Below are positions 59,895-64,000 of a stretch of 64,000 nucleotides of DNA, one piece after another. Numbering within the stretch: position 1 is the first letter of the stretch; each line of letters starts with the position of its first letter. Both the position numbers and the translations under genes were made by a program. The notes beneath the pieces were generated by a model. It did not search any database, was not told the origin of the DNA, and saw nothing but the letters and a program-made list of their open reading frames with translations. This stretch comes from CAINVV01 sp963663005 (GTDB lineage Bacteria > Bacteroidota > Bacteroidia > Bacteroidales > Prolixibacteraceae): NCBI GenBank assembly GCA_963663005.2, contig CAXXHH010000003.1, positions 186,001 to 250,000 of the forward strand, written 5' to 3'.

Positions 59895-60461
59895 ATGAAA
59901 TACCTTATTGTTGGCTTGGGTAACATTGGAAATGAGTACGATAATACCCGTCACAACATTGGATTTACGATATTGGATGCCTTAGCTAAGGCATCCAATA
60001 TCTCTTTTAGCGACAACCGTTACGGTTCTATAGCCGAGCTGAAATATGCATCCAGAACGCTTGTCCTCTTGAAACCGAATACCTTCATGAACCTAAGCGG
60101 AAGGTCGGTACATTATTGGATGCAGAAAGAAAAAATCCCGTTAGAGAATGTGTTGATACTTGTTGACGATCTGGCTTTGCCGCTTGGTAAAATTCGTCTG
60201 CGCTCCAAAGGGGGCGATGCCGGTCACAACGGACTCAAAAGCATCCAGCAAATTCTGTGCACAGCGGAGTACAGCAGGCTCCGATTCGGCATCGGCGATG
60301 ATTTTCCGCGAGGCAGACAGATTGAACATGTTTTAGGGAAATGGTCGCGCGAGGAGGAGGAAGTTGTCAATTCCAAACTTGAAAAGTGTGCAGAAATAAT
60401 CAAGTCCTTCGCCACGATCGGGATAGAACTGACGATGACAAAATTCAATAAAGAAAACTGA
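59895..60461 (+). CDS. pth: peptidyl-tRNA hydrolase
   Basis: Releases peptides from prematurely dropped peptidyl-tRNA. YLIVGLGNIGNEYDNTRHNI contains the conserved Asn and catalytic His, KPNTFMNLSGRSV carries the Asn-Gly-Ser-type block, VDDLALPLGKIRLR the catalytic-side Asp, and GGDAGHNGLKSI the second conserved loop. The length of 188 residues is standard. It is coupled to rplY upstream. The downstream gap to the S4 gene is bounded by heptamer tracts. Confidence 0.94.
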   Translation: MKYLIVGLGNIGNEYDNTRHNIGFTILDALAKASNISFSDNRYGSIAELKYASRTLVLLKPNTFMNLSGRSVHYWMQKEKIPLENVLILVDDLALPLGKIRLRSKGGDAGHNGLKSIQQILCTAEYSRLRFGIGDDFPRGRQIEHVLGKWSREEEEVVNSKLEKCAEIIKSFATIGIELTMTKFNKEN

Positions 60462-60573
60462 ACGAATTTTCGATTTGGGATTTTGGAAGTACGTTCTAAT
60501 CAATATTTTCTGGTTAATTGAGACATTGCTTTTAGTCAATCCAATTATCAACTTAACGTTCAACTATACCATA

Positions 60574-60615
60574 CCAACAATCCCCAATCCAAATTCCAAA
60601 ATCCAAAATTTCTCT
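60574..60615. repeat. heptamer-periodic DNA before the S4 gene
   Basis: Six 7-mers (ccaacaa, tccccaa, tccaaat, tccaaaa, tccaaaa, tttctct) end just before the ATG at 60618. A related tract in inverted orientation lies right after pth (about 60466-60486). Confidence 0.6.
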
Positions 60616-60617
60616 CT

Positions 60618-60995
60618 ATGGATGAAGATATCAGAATCGACAAATTCCTCTGGTCTGTCCGGGTTTATGCCACCAGAAGTCTGGCTACCGATGAGTGCAA
60701 AAAAGGTAGAATTACGATTGGTGGCGTGGCAGTTAAGCCATCCAGAGTGGTCAAAATCGGAGACGAAATCCTGGTAAGGAAAAATCCGGTTACCTATTCC
60801 TATCGTGTAAAAGAGCTACTTGGCAAACGGGTTGGAGCGAAATTAGTCCCCGATTATATCGACGACATCACCCCTGCCGCGGAATTGGAAAAACTGAATC
60901 CCGACCACGGCGGCGCACTCTTCATGCGGGATCGCGGCGCCGGCAGACCAACGAAAAAAGATCGCAGAGATATTGATCGGATGCTGGAAGGATGA
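60618..60995 (+). CDS. S4-domain RNA-binding protein (Hsp15/HslR-like)
   Basis: A 125-residue protein whose first 60 residues form an S4 RNA-binding domain (IRIDKFLWSVRVYATRSLAT, KKGRITIGGVAVKPSRVVKIGD). A basic C-terminal tail with RGAGRPTKKDRRDID follows. It resembles Hsp15, which in E. coli binds free 50S subunits carrying a stalled peptidyl-tRNA. Placement after pth, also a stalled-ribosome function, is consistent. The assignment to HslR rather than another S4 protein is moderate. Confidence 0.82.
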   Translation: MDEDIRIDKFLWSVRVYATRSLATDECKKGRITIGGVAVKPSRVVKIGDEILVRKNPVTYSYRVKELLGKRVGAKLVPDYIDDITPAAELEKLNPDHGGALFMRDRGAGRPTKKDRRDIDRMLEG

Positions 60996-61023
60996 AAATT
61001 GGGAAATGGTTCCTACCAATCAA

Positions 61024-61078
61024 GGACGCATCCCGATGCGTCCCTACATCTCTCATATCTTATTTCTCATCTCTTTTT
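61024..61078. repeat. GGACGCATC palindrome plus heptamer tract
   Basis: GGACGCATC-CC-GATGCGTCC (61024-61043) is a short palindrome resembling the GACGC hairpins of spacers S3-S5. It is followed by 7-mers acatctc, tcatatc, ttatttc, tcatctc (from about 61046). Confidence 0.5.
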
Positions 61079-61122
61079 TTAACTACTTTTACGAATTCTT
61101 TCACAATACAAATGATTAATTC

Positions 61123-61887
61123 ATGAGACTATACCGCACTTTCGGCGTGCTGCTTCTGGCTCTGGCGATTTCAGCATGTTCAACGTACCACGTACAAAAA
61201 TCAGAGACGGCAAATATCCATTTGGATTCTTTGATCAGCATTGCTCCCAGCCAAAAAATTGAGAACCTGATCAAACCCTACCGTGAAAAGGTCAATGCCG
61301 ACATGACCGAAGTACTCTGTATCTCAGAAGAGGCATTGTTCGGTGGCAGACCAGAAAGTCCGCTGACAAACCTGTTTGCCGATCTAACATTGGAAGAATC
61401 CAACAGATTTTGTGCCACGAAGTATCCCAAAATTAAGATAGACGTTTCGATGATCAATCGCGGAGGACTGCGCACAACGCTTCCGAAGGGTGAAATTAAG
61501 ACTATGACGATGTTTGAGATGATGCCTTTTGAAAACGAGATTGTCTTCCTGAAACTGAAGGGCGATGTGATGCTGGAGTTCATCAATCATATGGCAGCAC
61601 GCGGAGGAGAAGGTGTTAGCGGCACGAGGTTCGGTATCAAGGCAGACAAGGCTCTCCAGCCAGAGATTGGAGGCAAGCCGCTGGATACAGCGAAAGAGTA
61701 TTGGCTGGTCACCAGCGATTATATTGCCAATGGCGGAGACGGTAGCGAAATATTGGCGAAATCCACCGACCGGATAGACACCGGGATCAAGGCAAGAGAT
61801 ATGTTCATCCAATATTTTAAGAGATTGGGAAAAGAAGGTAAAACGGTAACAGCGAAAACAGACGGGAGGATATACGATGCAAAATAG
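61123..61887 (+). CDS. lipoprotein with 5'-nucleotidase C-terminal domain
   Basis: A 254-residue lipoprotein (lipobox LAISAC, Cys19) made of the 5'-nucleotidase C-terminal, substrate-binding domain. ESPLTNLFADLTLEE, INRGGLRTTLPKGEI and VTSDYIANGGDGSEIL match its conserved blocks, including the nucleobase-stacking region. In UshA-type enzymes this domain follows a metallophosphatase domain in one chain. Here the metallophosphatase is a separate gene directly downstream, overlapping by 11 bp. The two products probably act together on extracytoplasmic nucleotides. Confidence 0.85.
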   Translation: MRLYRTFGVLLLALAISACSTYHVQKSETANIHLDSLISIAPSQKIENLIKPYREKVNADMTEVLCISEEALFGGRPESPLTNLFADLTLEESNRFCATKYPKIKIDVSMINRGGLRTTLPKGEIKTMTMFEMMPFENEIVFLKLKGDVMLEFINHMAARGGEGVSGTRFGIKADKALQPEIGGKPLDTAKEYWLVTSDYIANGGDGSEILAKSTDRIDTGIKARDMFIQYFKRLGKEGKTVTAKTDGRIYDAK

Positions 61888-62794
61888 AAGAACATTCATA
61901 AAAACGCTTGGCGCAGGAAGTCTGGGCGTATTTGTTGTAAGCGGTCCGATGAAGGCATTTGCCAAAAGCGAGCTGTTACAGCTCACCATTTTGCACACCA
62001 ATGATTTTCATTCGCACATTGATCCCTTTCCAAAAGATGCGGCCAGAAACGCCGGAGAAGGAGGCATGGCCAAGCGGGCTGCGATGATTAGTCAAATCAG
62101 AGCCGAACAAAAGAATGTTCTGGTATTTGATGCCGGAGATATCTTCCAGGGCACTCCCTATTTTAATTATTTCAAGGGAGAGCTGGAATTAAAATTGATG
62201 ACTGAAATGGGCTATGATGCCGCCACCATTGGCAATCATGATTTAGACAATGGCATGGAAGGATTGAACGCCCAACTAAAAAATGCAGGCTTCCCATTTA
62301 TAAATTCCAACTATGACTTTTCGGGTACAATCCTGGAAGGAAAAATCATACCGTACAAAATATTCAAGAAACAAGGCATTCGGATTGGCGTGTATGGACT
62401 TGGGATAGAGCTCGACGGTTTAGTTTCAAAACAAAATTACGGCGCTATTAAATACCTGGATCCACTCGAGCATGCATTGAAAATGGAGAAATTTCTCAAA
62501 GAGGAGAAAAAGGCGGATTTGATTGTTTGTCTTTCACACCTGGGATTTACCTACAAAGAAAAGAAACCGGGAGATACGCTTATCGCGGCAGAAACCTACC
62601 ATACTGATCTGATCATTGGAGGCCACACGCATACGTTTCTAAAGAAGCCAGAACGCATTACAAACAAATCCGGACAAACAGTTTTGGTTAATCAGGTTGG
62701 GTTTGGCGGATTAATTTTGGGTAGAATTGACTTTTTCTTCGAGAAAGAAGGAAAAAGAAAAAGCGGGAAAGAGGAGAACTTACCAATAAAATAA
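61877..62794 (+). CDS. 5'-nucleotidase metallophosphatase domain protein with Tat signal
   Basis: A 305-residue metallophosphatase. The N-terminus has a Tat-type signal (QNRRTFIKTLGAGSLGVF). The dinuclear metal motifs are all present: LHTNDFHSHIDP, FDAGDIFQGT, IGNHDLDNG, LSHLGFTYKE and IGGHTHTFL. It equals the N-terminal domain of UshA-type 5'-nucleotidases and lacks the C-terminal domain, which is encoded just upstream. It probably removes phosphate from nucleotides in the periplasm. The last gene of this run is followed by heptamer DNA. Confidence 0.88.
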   Translation: MQNRRTFIKTLGAGSLGVFVVSGPMKAFAKSELLQLTILHTNDFHSHIDPFPKDAARNAGEGGMAKRAAMISQIRAEQKNVLVFDAGDIFQGTPYFNYFKGELELKLMTEMGYDAATIGNHDLDNGMEGLNAQLKNAGFPFINSNYDFSGTILEGKIIPYKIFKKQGIRIGVYGLGIELDGLVSKQNYGAIKYLDPLEHALKMEKFLKEEKKADLIVCLSHLGFTYKEKKPGDTLIAAETYHTDLIIGGHTHTFLKKPERITNKSGQTVLVNQVGFGGLILGRIDFFFEKEGKRKSGKEENLPIK

Positions 62795-62828
62795 TTTTGG
62801 ATTTTCGATTGGGGATTTTCGATTTGAG
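62794..62828. repeat. heptamer-periodic DNA after the metallophosphatase gene
   Basis: Five 7-mers (attttgg, attttcg, attgggg, attttcg, atttgag) follow the stop codon directly. Confidence 0.6.
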
Positions 62829-63128
62829 GACTGGGCATAAAAAAACCGCATCAATTCAAATTGTGTAAAACCCCGAAAATACAGGATTTGAGTGCCTGTC
62901 TGATCAGACTTCCAATGGCAGCGAACTGCTCCCCGAAGGGATAAGGCCTGTCTTAGCGGACATAAGCTTTCTCGGAATGCTTGAAATGTTGAGTTTACCA
63001 ACTAAAAGAATTAATGCGGATATATCGTGTGTGAAAGAACGTCTTGCTTATACTTCAAAATTACACCAGTTATCTCATAAAACAAAGGAATTGCAGATAT
63101 TTATTCCAACAATATTTTCACTAAAAAT
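62829..63128. other. intergenic region before the tRNA genes
   Basis: About 300 bp with no supportable gene or strong repeat. An open frame on the minus strand here lacks any recognisable features. The tRNA-Ser promoter begins at 63129. Confidence 0.4.
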
Positions 63129-63159
63129 TTTGCCTGTCTGAAAATCATTTTTACATTTG
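63129..63159 (+). promoter_or_regulatory. promoter of tRNA-Ser
   Basis: TTTG (63129-63132), a 19-bp spacer and TACATTTG (63152-63159) match the Bacteroidota consensus fully. Transcription would start near 63166, about 54 bp before the tRNA. Confidence 0.75.
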
Positions 63160-63219
63160 CACCACTCTAAACAAAAGAGTGAAGAGAAGTTGATTCACAT
63201 TAGCTCCTCTCTGATTACA

Positions 63220-63306
63220 GGAGGGATGGGTGAGTGGCTGATACCAGCAGTTTGCTAAACTGCCGTACGGGAAACTGTACCGGGGGTTCGAATCCCCCTT
63301 CCTCCG
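63220..63306 (+). tRNA. tRNA-Ser (anticodon GCT)
   Basis: An 87-nt gene with acceptor GGAGGGA pairing TTCCTCC, discriminator G, a long variable arm (GTACGGGAAACTGTAC) and the anticodon loop TTGCTAA giving GCT. The T-loop TTCGAAT is present. CCA is not encoded. Confidence 0.95.
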
Positions 63307-63314
63307 CTCCTCTT

Positions 63315-63342
63315 AAAAGCCTCGCGAAAGCGGGGCTTTTTT
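63315..63342 (+). terminator. terminator of tRNA-Ser
   Basis: AAAAGCCTCGC and GCGGGGCTTTT form a stem with a GAAA-type loop and a T-run, ending 30 bp after the tRNA. Confidence 0.85.
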
Positions 63343-63377
63343 AATTTGCTACGTTTTGAAAAAAGTTTGCCAAAACA

Positions 63378-63408
63378 CTTGCACTATTTAAAAATTTAGA
63401 TACTTTTG
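63378..63408 (+). promoter_or_regulatory. candidate promoter of tRNA-Pro
   Basis: CTTG (63378-63381), 19 bp and TACTTTTG (63401-63408) fit the -33/-7 pattern with one -33 mismatch. Confidence 0.6.
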
Positions 63409-63457
63409 CAACACTTTTGAAGGAAACCAAAATCCTTACCACAAAAACAAAAGTCAT

Positions 63458-63531
63458 CGGGGTGTAGCGCAGTCCGGTAGCGCACCTGGTTTGGGACCAG
63501 GGGGTCCCAGGTTCGAATCCTGGTACCCCGA
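63458..63531 (+). tRNA. tRNA-Pro (anticodon TGG)
   Basis: A 74-nt gene with acceptor CGGGGTG/TACCCCG, D-stem GCGC, anticodon arm CCTGG-TTTGGGA-CCAGG and T-arm CCAGG-TTCGAAT-CCTGG, discriminator A. All stems pair. A 31-bp block covering its variable region to the 3' end recurs 111 bp downstream. Confidence 0.95.
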
Positions 63532-63537
63532 CTTAGA

Positions 63538-63574
63538 GGAGAGTAGAAAGAAATTTCTGCTCTCCATTTTTTTT
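63538..63574 (+). terminator. terminator of tRNA-Pro
   Basis: GGAGAGTAGAAA and TTTCTGCTCTCC form a 12-bp stem with one G-T pair and a GAAA loop, followed by eight T. Confidence 0.85.
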
Positions 63575-63579
63575 GTCAA

Positions 63580-63643
63580 AGTCCGGTAGCGCATCCCGAT
63601 TGGAGATCGGGAGGGTCCCAGGTTCGAATCCTGGTACCCCGAC
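63580..63643 (+). pseudogene. 5'-truncated tRNA copy with GGA anticodon
   Basis: From AGTCCGGTAGCGCA onward this repeats tRNA-Pro, including an identical 31-bp 3' block (63613-63643), but it lacks the acceptor 5' strand and first half of the D-arm. The anticodon arm is different: TCCCGA-TTGGAGA-TCGGGA, a 6-bp stem with anticodon GGA (Ser-type). It cannot form a complete cloverleaf. Confidence 0.75.
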
Positions 63644-63649
63644 AGCGAA

Positions 63650-63688
63650 AAGGGTTAAAGTGATGCAAATCAATTTAACCCTTTTTTT
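63650..63688 (+). terminator. terminator after the tRNA remnant
   Basis: AGGGTTAAA and TTTAACCCT form a 9-bp stem around a 14-nt loop, followed by a T-run. Confidence 0.75.
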
Positions 63689-63749
63689 ATTGTCCAACAT
63701 TGACGCGACACTTTTTGAGGCCGGATGGATCACACTAAAACTCTAATGG

Positions 63750-64000
63750 TTATTCAAATATTGGCGCGGCCTTCAGTGGCAGGGTAAAATAAAATTTGCT
63801 ACCCTTGCCAACTCCACTTTCCGCACCTATTTTTCCTCCGTGTTTTTCAACAAATTCTTTGCAGAGAATTAGTCCCAAACCTGTACCTTTCTCATGATTA
63901 GTTCCAATTGTGGCTAAATTGTGATTAATCAAAAATAATTTATCGAGATTATCCTCGGGTATTCCAAGACCGTCATCTGTTACCTCTACAACAACTTCTT
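63750..64000 (-). CDS. sensor histidine kinase, C-terminal ATPase part (5' partial)
   Basis: The end of a HATPase_c domain whose gene continues past the right edge. Reading from the edge, VTDDGLGIPEDN is the G1 box and KGTGLGLILCKEFVEKHGG the G2 box and following helix. GVGKGSKFYFTLP is the terminal strand. The N and H boxes and any sensor domain are outside the window. No receiver domain follows before the stop at 63750, and the cognate regulator is not visible. Confidence 0.88.
   Translation of the reverse strand, partial: EVVVEVTDDGLGIPEDNLDKLFLINHNLATIGTNHEKGTGLGLILCKEFVEKHGGKIGAESGVGKGSKFYFTLPLKAAPIFE

Noticed and set aside
61384..62001. 205-codon minus-strand frame opposite the 5'-nucleotidase genes
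   Set aside because: It is antisense to two motif-rich genes and has no features of its own.
63471..63643. tRNA-Pro repeat pair as attL/attR of an integrated element
   Set aside because: Only about 80 bp lie between the 31-bp repeats, holding a terminator and the second D-arm copy. There is no room for an element, so at most it is a scar.
63533..63733. Minus-strand open frame of 66 codons containing VPGFEPGT
   Set aside because: That peptide is the well-known antisense translation of a tRNA T-arm. The frame covers the tRNA remnant and terminators and is not a gene.

Overview
The window looks like a chromosomal segment of a Bacteroidota bacterium, probably Bacteroidales or Marinilabiliales-like. 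The evidence is promoters of the TTTG-N19/20-TAnnTTTG type (clearest before hpt and tRNA-Ser), few Shine-Dalgarno sites, Bacteroidota-typical families (UxaE, DUF3109, DUF5808, a PorV/PorQ-like barrel) and moderate GC with A/T-rich intergenic DNA. No rRNA, phage or CRISPR array is present.

Layout. 1-9.3 kb: an S41-like protease fragment, a membrane-anchored GH31 glycosidase, a frameshifted CPBP protease, an acyltransferase, a BASS transporter, a Tat-exported Gfo/Idh oxidoreductase and folC. 9.6-17.3 kb: a plus-strand run of PhoH, mtaB, an inositol-phosphatase-like gene, an LpxL-like acyltransferase, a glycosyltransferase, an isochorismatase-like gene, lysC and a small DUF5808 gene. 17.3-30.3 kb: a second acyltransferase, two envelope proteins, purE, hpt-adk, DUF3109-gpmI, gnd, pdxB and a larA homologue. 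30.4-38.0 kb: a hexuronate locus. KdgK, an SDR mannonate oxidoreductase and a LacI regulator face uxaE-uxaC-exuT, with two matching palindromic operators in the divergent gap. 38.0-40.6 kb: an aminotransferase and alanine dehydrogenase.

40.6-49.2 kb is the accessory region. Genes all point the same way and include a Cys-rich methyltransferase-like gene overlapping a DUF1848 gene, an AbiV-like gene, an HNH-like gene, an MntA-HepT pair and an XRE-pentapeptide gene. Related spacer elements of roughly 190-500 bp separate them, and an intact IS4-family element sits inside one spacer. The layout resembles a gene-cassette array, but no integrase is visible.

49.2-64 kb returns to housekeeping genes: valS, a RAYT-type transposase inside 168-bp palindrome-bounded repeats, trpS, an exonuclease, udk, Dabb, manA, engB, prs, rplY, pth, an S4 protein and a split 5'-nucleotidase. 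It ends with tRNA-Ser, tRNA-Pro, a truncated tRNA copy and the end of a histidine kinase. Intergenic regions along the whole window carry DNA with a strict 7-nt period, with different words at each locus, often running into the last codons of genes.
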